From JAKBEU01 sp036172095 (GTDB lineage: Bacteria; Patescibacteriota; Microgenomatia; UBA1406; GWC2-37-13): a stretch of 64,000 bases of DNA. The translations under genes and the position numbers were made by a program. Location: NCBI GenBank assembly GCA_036172095.1, contig JAVHSH010000023.1, forward strand, positions 1-64,000. The letters run 5' to 3'. Positions 50,288 to 58,649 of the stretch are shown here, piece by piece. The notes below the pieces were generated by a model. It was not told where the DNA came from and ran no database searches. It was given only the letters and a program-made list of their open reading frames with translations. Position 1 is the first letter of the stretch, and the number at the start of each line of letters is the position of its first letter.

Positions 50288-51741
50288 TGAACAAACACCC
50301 TTTCAAGAAAATCGATTTCGTTTTGCTCGGCCTAATTCTTCTTGTGGCGGCAATCATGCGCAGTTATGCGATTAACGCACCACTTGCAGATTTCCATTCA
50401 TGGAGACAGGCAGATACAGCAGCTGTTGCGAGAAATTTCGAACGCAAAGGGTTTGATTTGCTTCATCCTACCTATGATGATTTGACTAACCTTCAATCAG
50501 GGATTGATAACCCTCAAGGGTACCGATTTGTGGAATTTCCCATATATAATGCACTATTTGGTGGCCTTCATAGTGTTGCACCAATTGTCTCACTCGAAAC
50601 ATGGGGACGAATTGTCGCTGTCTTTTTCTCTCTTATCTGTATAGCTTCGCTCTATTATCTGGCTCTTATGGAAGCAGGGAGACCGACAGCTCTTTTTACG
50701 GGGATAACGTATGCCATCATGCCATTTTTTGTCTATTTCTCGCGAGTCATTCTTCCTGATACCCCAGCTGTCGCTTGTGTCATTGCTTCACTGGCGTTGC
50801 TTCACATATTTACGACAGCTCAACAAAACAATAAAAAGATCGTCTTTTTTGCACTTTCATGCTTGTTTTTTGCAGTATCGCTCCTTATGAAGCCGACAAC
50901 TGTTTTCTATGCACTTCCTTTATTTGTCCTTTTCGTACAAAAGTATAAATATTCATTACCGAAAAAATTGCATATTTTATTCTATTTTGTACTCGCGGCA
51001 GTTCCCCTTCTTGTATGGCGCTATTACATAACAAGTTTTCCTGAAGGAGTACCTGCAAGCAACTGGCTCTTTACCCAAGTAAATACATTCGAAGGGCCAA
51101 AAGAGATTTTCATGCGCCCAGCATTCTTCCGATGGATATTCTTTGAACGAATCAACAATATTATCTTGGGAGGATATCTTACCGCGTTTTTTGTTTTAGG
51201 GATTATGAGGAAACAGAAAGCGGCACTTCTCCTCAGCATCGTCGCCGCATCATTTATCTATATTTTCACGTTCCAAGGAGGAAATGTCCAACATGAGTAT
51301 TATCAAGTGATGGCATTCCCAGGCATTGCCCTGGCGGTCGGATTAGGCGCTGCACTTATAGTCGAAACGACGAAGACATTCATCCATCCAGTGCTCACGA
51401 CTCCTATTATCATCGTTCTGTTTTCAGCTTCATTTTTGTTTTCTTGGTATCAAGTGAAGGGGTATTATGTCATCCCACCGGATTTATTGCTCATGGCTAA
51501 AATAATCCAGACATTCACAAAGCCGACGGATAAGGTTGTGGCAGATAGGATGGGTGATACGACACTCCTGTATCTATCCGACAGAAAGGGAGCACCTCTT
51601 CTCTATCGGACATCTGAAGAAATGCAGACAATGGGATATTTGTACATTCTTACCGATAAGAAAGAGATAGTGGCCCAACTTATTGAAAAGAAATATATAA
51701 AATTGTTTGAAAACGACCAATTCGCGCTATTTAAGCTATGA
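50284..51741 (+). CDS. GT39-like (ArnT/PMT) membrane glycosyltransferase
   Basis: 485 residues with about eleven helices. The first extracytoplasmic loop reads DFHSWRQADTAAVARNFERK with the acidic residue expected of lipid-phosphate-sugar-dependent transferases (GT-C fold), followed by FVEFPIYNALFGGL and VSRVILPDTPAVACV-like (here FSRVILPDTPAVACV). It likely uses an undecaprenyl-phosphate-sugar donor outside the membrane. A short soluble C-terminal part (DKVVADRMGDTTLLYLSDR) ends the protein. Confidence 0.78.
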   Translation: MMNKHPFKKIDFVLLGLILLVAAIMRSYAINAPLADFHSWRQADTAAVARNFERKGFDLLHPTYDDLTNLQSGIDNPQGYRFVEFPIYNALFGGLHSVAPIVSLETWGRIVAVFFSLICIASLYYLALMEAGRPTALFTGITYAIMPFFVYFSRVILPDTPAVACVIASLALLHIFTTAQQNNKKIVFFALSCLFFAVSLLMKPTTVFYALPLFVLFVQKYKYSLPKKLHILFYFVLAAVPLLVWRYYITSFPEGVPASNWLFTQVNTFEGPKEIFMRPAFFRWIFFERINNIILGGYLTAFFVLGIMRKQKAALLLSIVAASFIYIFTFQGGNVQHEYYQVMAFPGIALAVGLGAALIVETTKTFIHPVLTTPIIIVLFSASFLFSWYQVKGYYVIPPDLLLMAKIIQTFTKPTDKVVADRMGDTTLLYLSDRKGAPLLYRTSEEMQTMGYLYILTDKKEIVAQLIEKKYIKLFENDQFALFKL

Positions 51742-52937
51742 AGATTTTGATGTTGACGCCCTACGTCCCCTATCCTCCTGCATCGGGAGGCCAAATTCGG
51801 ACGCTCAATCTATTGAAGTATCTGAGTAAGAACAATGAGATCACTCTCGTTTCGCTTTATAAGAATGAAAAGGATAAGCAATATATTCCGGCATTGCAGT
51901 CGTATTGTAACCATATATATTTATGCAAAAGACCTGAAAAACCTTGGCAGTTCAAGACCATTTGGAAATCAATAACTTCTTCCGATCCTTTTTTGATTGT
52001 CCGGAACTATTCGGAAGAAGCCCGTCAGACGGTTGACCGATTATTGCGTCAAGAAAAATTTGATGTCATCCATGCCGAAACGTTCTACATCATGCCTCAT
52101 ATTAAGACATCGTCCATCCCTATTTTTTTGGTTGAACAAACGATTGAGTATAAGGTGTATCAACATTTCGTGAATTCGCTCCCCTTCTTCCTCAGACCAT
52201 TGTTCATGATGGACATCAAAAAATTAAAACAGGCTGAACGTCACTATTGGAAAAAGGCTTTGCTTGTCGGTGGAGTCTCCGAAGCAGATAAGAAAGAAGT
52301 GCAATCACTTGAGCCAAGTATCGATCCGGTTATCATCCCCAATTGCGCGGGGGATGAGATGTTTGTCGATACGCTCGTTAAAAAGGACTTGATCAATCCG
52401 ACGATACTCTTCATAGGAAATTTTGATTGGTTACAAAATACGGAAGCGGTAACCATCCTTATCGATAAGATTGCTCCCCTTATCAATCAACATATTCCTC
52501 GAGCAAAAATAGTCATTGCAGGACAAAATGCCAACAAGAAACTTTCCGTTCCGAGTCATGGAAACATTGAGATAATAAGCTTAACTCAGGACGACTCAGA
52601 AACAGTTTTACGGCTGTATAAAACATCAACGATATTTATTGCACCGATTTTTGGACCAGGGGGGACACGATTAAAAATTCTTGCAGCAATGGCAAGTGGA
52701 CTTCCTGTCATTTCGTCTCAAACCGGTGTTGAAGGATTGGACTTGGAAGACAATAAACATGTATTGATTGCCAATACGCCGAAAGAGTTCGTTCAGGAAA
52801 CAATCCGAATATTAAAGGATCCGGACCTGTATGAGAGTATTCGTAAGGCATCATATGAACTGGCAGGCAAGAAATACAGCTGGAAACACATCGCGGAAAA
52901 ATTGGAAATCGTTTATAAAAAAATAAAGAAGTCATGA
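51738..52937 (+). CDS. Glycosyltransferase, GT4-like (1)
   Basis: GT-B fold, 399 residues. MKILMLTPYVPYPPASGGQI is a classic start, DVIHAETFYIMPH an N-domain motif, TILFIGNFDWLQNTEAV and IAPIFGPGGTRLKILAAMAS the donor-site region, with GLPVISSQTGVEGL. This subgroup (GG-TRLK-LEAMA) is frequent in exopolysaccharide loci. ATGA-coupled at both ends. Confidence 0.87.
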   Translation: MKILMLTPYVPYPPASGGQIRTLNLLKYLSKNNEITLVSLYKNEKDKQYIPALQSYCNHIYLCKRPEKPWQFKTIWKSITSSDPFLIVRNYSEEARQTVDRLLRQEKFDVIHAETFYIMPHIKTSSIPIFLVEQTIEYKVYQHFVNSLPFFLRPLFMMDIKKLKQAERHYWKKALLVGGVSEADKKEVQSLEPSIDPVIIPNCAGDEMFVDTLVKKDLINPTILFIGNFDWLQNTEAVTILIDKIAPLINQHIPRAKIVIAGQNANKKLSVPSHGNIEIISLTQDDSETVLRLYKTSTIFIAPIFGPGGTRLKILAAMASGLPVISSQTGVEGLDLEDNKHVLIANTPKEFVQETIRILKDPDLYESIRKASYELAGKKYSWKHIAEKLEIVYKKIKKS

Positions 52938-54037
52938 ATATCGGCATAGATATCTCACAGGCAGTGTATCAGGACACGGGTGTCGGGAAATATACGATTG
53001 GACTGGTGAATGGTATCCTTGATTATGATAGGAATAACTCATGGACATTCCTCTATTTCTCATTACGAGCTGACTTATCTCCTGAATTATTAACGAAAAT
53101 AAAATCATTCCGACACAGACTCATTCATATCCCATTTCCTCCTACGTTCCTTTCGTTCATTTGGAATATACTCCACATAATACCGGTCGAGATATTCACG
53201 GGAAAACTCGACCTCTTTATAACGTCTGATTGGACGGAACCACCAGCAAGTTGCAGTAAAATGACAATCATTCACGATCTTGTGTATCTTCGCTACCCCG
53301 AAACTGTTCATAAAACAATTCTTGAAACACAAAAACAGCGAATGAAATGGGTCCAAAAAGAGTCATCCCATATAATCGCGACGTCACATGCAACAAAAGC
53401 TGACATTATTTCACTTCTGGCTATTCCTGAAAATAAAATCTCGACAATTTATGCTGGCATAGATATCATTTCTGTAACCCAAGAAGTCAAAGATGAGGTG
53501 CTACGGAAACACAAAATCAAAGAGCCTTTTGTATTGGCTGTAGGAAAAATAGAACCGAGAAAAAATATTGCACGATTGATTGATGCATTTTCGATGATTA
53601 AAGAACAGGGCTGGAGTCTCGTGATAGTTGGACCACAAGGATGGGATGAAAAAAGCAAAGAGAATAAAAACAAATCTGTACAATTCACGGGTCATGTATC
53701 TGAAGTAGAACTTCATGCATTCTATGAACTCTGTTCTTTCTTCGTTTTTCCTTCACTATGGGAGGGATTTGGTCATCCGATAATCGAGGCAATGAAACAT
53801 AAAAAGGCGGTCATCACATCAAACACACCCTCACTCCTGGAAGTTGGCAATGGGAATGCTCAGTTATGTGATCCCCTTTCTACCGAAAGCATAAAAAATG
53901 CAATACTATTACTTATGATAAATGAACCGGTGAGAATGGTGATCGCAAATGATGGATATGAATATTCTCAGAAATTTACATGGGAACTGTATATTAAAAA
54001 GTTGTTGACTGTTATTTTACAACAGAAAGAGAGATAA
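52934..54037 (+). CDS. Glycosyltransferase, GT4-like (2)
   Basis: 367 residues. Start MNIGIDISQAVYQDTGVGKY, then TIIHDLVYLRYPE, VLAVGKIEPRKNIARLIDAF and the E-x7-E donor motif in PSLWEGFGHPIIEAMKHKKA. Resembles mannosyltransferases of O-chain loci; sugar not predictable. One-base gap to the next gene. Confidence 0.88.
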   Translation: MNIGIDISQAVYQDTGVGKYTIGLVNGILDYDRNNSWTFLYFSLRADLSPELLTKIKSFRHRLIHIPFPPTFLSFIWNILHIIPVEIFTGKLDLFITSDWTEPPASCSKMTIIHDLVYLRYPETVHKTILETQKQRMKWVQKESSHIIATSHATKADIISLLAIPENKISTIYAGIDIISVTQEVKDEVLRKHKIKEPFVLAVGKIEPRKNIARLIDAFSMIKEQGWSLVIVGPQGWDEKSKENKNKSVQFTGHVSEVELHAFYELCSFFVFPSLWEGFGHPIIEAMKHKKAVITSNTPSLLEVGNGNAQLCDPLSTESIKNAILLLMINEPVRMVIANDGYEYSQKFTWELYIKKLLTVILQQKER

Positions 54038-54038
54038 A

Positions 54039-55136
54039 ATGACTAAACATTTTGCCGTTGATGGGAATGAAGCGAACGTCGAGTATAAGGTTGGCGTCTC
54101 TGTTTACACATTTCAGCTTCTTTCCTATTTTCAAAAAAATGCAGATGAAAAAACTCGTTTTACCGTATTTCTTCGTAATGCACCGCGTGCTGATATGCCA
54201 TCTGCATCAGAATATTTTAGATATGAAGTTGTTCCTGGCACCATTGGTTGGTCTCAACTATTCCTTCCCTTGAGATTGGGCATGAAATTCATCAAGGGCA
54301 TTCGCTATGATGTTTTCTTTTCACCCGCACATTATATTCCCCGCTTCTGTCCGTTTAAGACTGTTGTCACGATACATGATCTTTCCTATCTCTATTTCCC
54401 AAATGAATTCCTCAAAAAAGATTTATATCAATTGACTCACTGGACCCAATACGCAATAAAAAAGTCATCCAAAGTTATCGCTGTTTCAAAAACGACAAAA
54501 CGGGATATCTTAAAGGAATATGGTGAAAATGATAATAAAGTTGTCATTATCTATAATGGATATACCCCTGAAAATACCACTCAGCAATCTAAGAAAAAAA
54601 ATGCACTTCCCTATTTCCTCTACTTAGGGACAATTCAACCGAGAAAAAATATCAAGTTCATGATTGCGGCATTTTCCCAATTCATTAAAGCACATCCAGA
54701 CTTCCAGCTCATCATCGCAGGAAAAATGGGATGGCTTTCAGAGGATATCATACCGTACGTAATCACCCTCGGACTGGACAAATCAATATTGTTTCCTGGA
54801 TATGTCCCTGATGAGGAAAAAAATAATCTTTATAAAAATGCAGCCGCATATATACTTCCTTCACTTTACGAAGGATTCGGTATTCCTCTTCTTGAAGCGA
54901 TGTCACATGGCTGTCCGGTGATTTCATCATTCAAATCAAGTTTGCCGGAGGTGGGAGGAGAAGCATGTCTTTATTTCGACCCAAATGATACATCGGATCT
55001 TATCGAAAAGATGGAGCTTATTGTCACCGACAAAAAAATGCGAAAGGATTTGATGGCAAAGGGTATGCAGAGAGTAAAAACATTTTCATGGGCAAAGACC
55101 GGAGAAGAGACGCTTGTCCTCCTTCAATCTATCTGA
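54039..55136 (+). CDS. Glycosyltransferase, GT4-like (3)
   Basis: 365 residues, similar in layout to its left neighbour: VDGNEANVEYKVGVSVYTFQ at the start, TIHDLSYLYFPNEF, YLGTIQPRKNIKFMIAAFS and PSLYEGFGIPLLEAMSHGCP. The resemblance suggests the two arose by duplication. Confidence 0.88.
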   Translation: MTKHFAVDGNEANVEYKVGVSVYTFQLLSYFQKNADEKTRFTVFLRNAPRADMPSASEYFRYEVVPGTIGWSQLFLPLRLGMKFIKGIRYDVFFSPAHYIPRFCPFKTVVTIHDLSYLYFPNEFLKKDLYQLTHWTQYAIKKSSKVIAVSKTTKRDILKEYGENDNKVVIIYNGYTPENTTQQSKKKNALPYFLYLGTIQPRKNIKFMIAAFSQFIKAHPDFQLIIAGKMGWLSEDIIPYVITLGLDKSILFPGYVPDEEKNNLYKNAAAYILPSLYEGFGIPLLEAMSHGCPVISSFKSSLPEVGGEACLYFDPNDTSDLIEKMELIVTDKKMRKDLMAKGMQRVKTFSWAKTGEETLVLLQSI

Positions 55137-55137
55137 C

Positions 55138-56265
55138 ATGAATAAACTGCGTATTGCGATGATGACTTCCTCAAACCCCTGTCTTGCCGGAGGAGTGCAG
55201 GAACATGTACTTTCCCTCAGTAGGGAGCTAAGAAAACGAGGTCACACCGTTACTGTCTATGGACCAAAACCGAAAGGAAAAACACTTTTCACTCATTATA
55301 GATCCCTTGGAGAAAAAGTATATTTCCCTCTTCCAAATGGAAAATATAGTAACATTCATTTACTCCAGGAATCCGATAAGCCCACCAACATATTCATTAA
55401 AAAAAAGTATGATCTCATCCATATTCATGAACCCTATATTCCTTTTGCGGCATGGAATGTTTTGGAGAAAATACAGATACCGGTAGTCGGGACATTCCAT
55501 ACAGTTTGGGATAATGAATCATTCTTTAACATATTTAACCAACTCATCCCTTTATTCAGTACACTCTTTTCCACCTATACACAAGCAGCTATATTTGTTT
55601 CGAACATCTGTTATGAAAAATGGCACTCGCTCTGCAACTCTTCAGTCTTGAAAGGCATCATCCCTAATGCTGTGGATACAAACTTATTCAAACAAAAAAA
55701 GGGGTTTAATAAAAAAATAGAGTTGCTCTTTGTAGCGCGACTTGTACACCGAAAGGGGTTATTGCGATTGCTCAAGGCGCTCACCATAGTGAAGAAGTCT
55801 ACCAATGCGTTTTCGTTGACGATTATTGGGGATGGGGATGAACGTGAAGAAGATTTTGAATATATCCGTATCCATAAGTTGAAAAAACACATCACCTATC
55901 TGGGAGAAATAACGGGAAAAAAAAGGGCACTTTATTTCAAGAAGGCGGATATATTCTGTGCGCCATATACCAATGAGGCGTCGTCATTATCCGTACTGGA
56001 AGCAATAAGTGCTGGGCTTCCTGTTGTTGGTTATAAGATTCCTATTTTTAGTGATATATTGAAGGATTATCCTGGGAAGGAACTATTAGTCGAGAAGAAT
56101 GAAGGGGAACTTGCAAAAGGATTGTTGAAAATAATTCTCGATGAGAAGTTGAGGACATCCTTGAAAGAATGGTGTACACAAAAACGGAGTTCGTTTTCAT
56201 GGCAAACAGTTGCACAGCGGACAGAACAACTTTACTATCAAACAATAGAAAAATATGAGAGATAA
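55138..56265 (+). CDS. Glycosyltransferase, GT4-like (4)
   Basis: 375 residues. Start RIAMMTSSNPCLAGGVQEHV, VVGTFHTVWDN, LLFVARLVHRKGLLRLLKAL, and CAPYTNEASSLSVLEAISAG with E-x7-E. This subgroup includes PIM-type mannosyltransferases (PimB/PimC-like), acting on lipid acceptors. Start chosen at 55138, two bases past the previous stop; the longer ORF overlaps it. It overlaps the next gene by 11 bases. Confidence 0.88.
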   Translation: MNKLRIAMMTSSNPCLAGGVQEHVLSLSRELRKRGHTVTVYGPKPKGKTLFTHYRSLGEKVYFPLPNGKYSNIHLLQESDKPTNIFIKKKYDLIHIHEPYIPFAAWNVLEKIQIPVVGTFHTVWDNESFFNIFNQLIPLFSTLFSTYTQAAIFVSNICYEKWHSLCNSSVLKGIIPNAVDTNLFKQKKGFNKKIELLFVARLVHRKGLLRLLKALTIVKKSTNAFSLTIIGDGDEREEDFEYIRIHKLKKHITYLGEITGKKRALYFKKADIFCAPYTNEASSLSVLEAISAGLPVVGYKIPIFSDILKDYPGKELLVEKNEGELAKGLLKIILDEKLRTSLKEWCTQKRSSFSWQTVAQRTEQLYYQTIEKYER

Positions 56266-57715
56266 ACTATTCAGATTGTTCCTCCGCCTTTTTGGATTTT
56301 CAATATCCAAAAAACAGGAAGCAAAAAAGGGTACGATAATCATCCTTATAGACGGGTTGAGTTATACAGCGCTGCAGACTGCATTACTGAAAAAGAAGTG
56401 TCCGACATTGAAGAAACTCCTTAAAAAAGGCTACGCTCTTGAACCATATTATTGTGGACTCCCTGCATCGACAACCGCAACAGAAGCATTACTCCTCTAT
56501 GGGAACAAGTCAAATATTCCTGGGTTTACCTGGTTTGATAGGGATTTGGGAGAGTTTGTTCGAGGGAACCGGAGTTATGAACTATCTAAATTTGAGGATT
56601 CCTACTCAAAAACAAGGAATCTGCTTACGAACGGTTCATCAATCATGAGCGTTTACACAGGGGGTGCGACTGAGCTGAGTCTTTCGGGAAGGAATCTTTC
56701 GCTCTCCCGTTCATTTGGCATGATGAAGACAGTCCACTATCTACTCATGACCATCCTCTACCCTTTTCAATTATTGCGTGCATTGATGATCTCTGGTAAG
56801 ATGCTCATCCTGTATAGCCGTTCGAATCCGCATATAGCAAGAGAAACGATGTCAACGCTCTTCCTTGGACAGTTTTCCTGTTTCCTTACTGAGGTTGAGA
56901 TTATGCGGAATACGCAGAAGATTTTCGTCGACTTCTTGCATTATGATGAGTTTGCCCATGAACATGGGCCCACACATCCGACAGCTTTGTCCGCACTTCG
57001 ATCAATTGATAGATATATCAAACGTATACTAAAGACCGCGAAGAATTCTGGACAGGAATATGATATTGTCATCATCTCAGATCATGGACAGACTCCGTCC
57101 GTTCCGTATGATGTCAACTCCCCCAGAAGCGAATCTGAAATAAAAGATGCACTTCAAGATGAAACAAGAACGGTCATGAAGACATATGGGGGATTTATCC
57201 CCGACCCCACCCTGAAAAAATTGTATGTCGTTCCTGCCGGTTCTATGTTGCAACTTTATTTCACTGAATCGTTGAAAAATCCCATGAATAGGGATGAACT
57301 TGAGAATAAGTATCCCCGTATTATTGAGCACTTGCTTTCCTTCCATGGATTTGGATGGATACTTGTCAGAGAAAAAGGCGGTAGAAGTTCCCTAATAGGA
57401 AAACAAGGGTCTATCCATTTTACAAAAAATGGGGAGTATTCCATTTCACAAAAACCGTTTGAGGGTATACTAGAAGCTAATATTGGACATACCATTCAGA
57501 CATTCAGGGACTATTCAACATTCAAGAATAATGGAGACATCGTCATATTCGGTTCAGTGATGGGCGAGCATATCACCAGTTTTGAAAAGCATAAGGGAAC
57601 ACATGGCGGATTTTTTGGTCCGATGGTCCATCCCTTTATTATGTCAACGTTAAAACTAGAAAAAGACATGTCGATGGAGATGATATTCGAAAAAATAGAG
57701 TACAATATGAGATAG
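56255..57715 (+). CDS. Alkaline-phosphatase-superfamily phosphodiesterase/phosphotransferase
   Basis: 486 residues. The metal-site order of the superfamily is intact: IIILIDGLSYTAL (Asp), LPASTTATEALL (Thr nucleophile), FLHYDEFAHEHGPTHP (Asp and His), VIISDHGQTP (Asp-His) and KGTHGGFFGP (His). It is related to type I phosphodiesterases/nucleotide pyrophosphatases. The short N-terminal basic/hydrophobic start is not a clear signal peptide. In a glycan locus it may remove or transfer a phosphoryl-linked group. Confidence 0.8.
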   Translation: MRDKLFRLFLRLFGFSISKKQEAKKGTIIILIDGLSYTALQTALLKKKCPTLKKLLKKGYALEPYYCGLPASTTATEALLLYGNKSNIPGFTWFDRDLGEFVRGNRSYELSKFEDSYSKTRNLLTNGSSIMSVYTGGATELSLSGRNLSLSRSFGMMKTVHYLLMTILYPFQLLRALMISGKMLILYSRSNPHIARETMSTLFLGQFSCFLTEVEIMRNTQKIFVDFLHYDEFAHEHGPTHPTALSALRSIDRYIKRILKTAKNSGQEYDIVIISDHGQTPSVPYDVNSPRSESEIKDALQDETRTVMKTYGGFIPDPTLKKLYVVPAGSMLQLYFTESLKNPMNRDELENKYPRIIEHLLSFHGFGWILVREKGGRSSLIGKQGSIHFTKNGEYSISQKPFEGILEANIGHTIQTFRDYSTFKNNGDIVIFGSVMGEHITSFEKHKGTHGGFFGPMVHPFIMSTLKLEKDMSMEMIFEKIEYNMR

Positions 57716-57719
57716 CAAT

Positions 57720-58649
57720 ATGATAGATAAAGCCTTTCAGAACAGCCTTGCCATTCATCCACTCCAGACATGGGAATGGGGCCAAGCCCGCAAAAAAATG
57801 GGGATACGTGTTGAAAAAATAGTCGAGAAGAACACTATTTTCCAGATGACAATCCATCCTTTACCCCATCTTCCTTACTCTATTGGATATATACCGCGCT
57901 CTGTGTTTCCATCAGAATCTGTGCAAAAAAAACTATATGAATTCGGAAAGAAAAACAATCTCATCTTCATAAAGTTTGAGCCGTATACTGAATATCAAAA
58001 TAGCACTCAAATTCGCAAATCCCCTCACCCTCTATTTCCTGAGTGGACCCAGACTTTGGATATTTCACCTTCTGAAGACGAATTATTAAAAAAAATGAAG
58101 CCCAAGACACGATACAATATCAGATTGGCCGAAAAAAAAGGAGTGCAGGTCAGACAAATGGATACGGATGAAGGGTTTAAGATATTTTCAAAACTCTATT
58201 TTGAGACATGTAAACGACAGCGATATCACGGGCATACACCGGGATATCATCAGACAATTTGGGAATCGATGAAAGAATCACAGGGACACATCCTCATCTC
58301 TTTTTTCAATGATATACCACTGGGTGCGTATGAGCTCTATCATTTCAAAGATCGACTGTATTATGTCTATGGCGGATCTTCAACGGAGTATAAACAAGTG
58401 ATGGCGCCTAATCTCCTCATGTGGGAAGCGATTAAGTTCGGGAAAAAACAGGGAGCGAAAATATTCGATATGTGGGGTTCCCTTCCACCAGACTATTCAC
58501 AGAACCATCCATGGGCAGGATTTACTCGTTTCAAGGAGGGATATGGGACAGAGTTCACTCACCTATCTCAGAGTTTCGATATAATAGTGAACCCAATCCT
58601 CTATAAACTCTATTCGTTTGCATACTCAGTTCGTGAAAAGATTCTTTAA
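57720..58649 (+). CDS. FemX/FemAB-type peptidoglycan bridge aminoacyltransferase
   Basis: GNAT-fold enzyme using aminoacyl-tRNA to extend the stem peptide of lipid II. Start HPLQTWEWGQARKKMGIRVE, IKFEPYTEYQ, then MKPKTRYNIRLAEKKGV, a strong Fem signature, and later GAYELYHFKDRLYYVYGGSS with IFDMWGSLPPDYS. Length 309 is the short single-subunit FemX type. It is last in the operon and converges with lon, overlapping by 4 bases. Confidence 0.88.
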   Translation: MIDKAFQNSLAIHPLQTWEWGQARKKMGIRVEKIVEKNTIFQMTIHPLPHLPYSIGYIPRSVFPSESVQKKLYEFGKKNNLIFIKFEPYTEYQNSTQIRKSPHPLFPEWTQTLDISPSEDELLKKMKPKTRYNIRLAEKKGVQVRQMDTDEGFKIFSKLYFETCKRQRYHGHTPGYHQTIWESMKESQGHILISFFNDIPLGAYELYHFKDRLYYVYGGSSTEYKQVMAPNLLMWEAIKFGKKQGAKIFDMWGSLPPDYSQNHPWAGFTRFKEGYGTEFTHLSQSFDIIVNPILYKLYSFAYSVREKIL

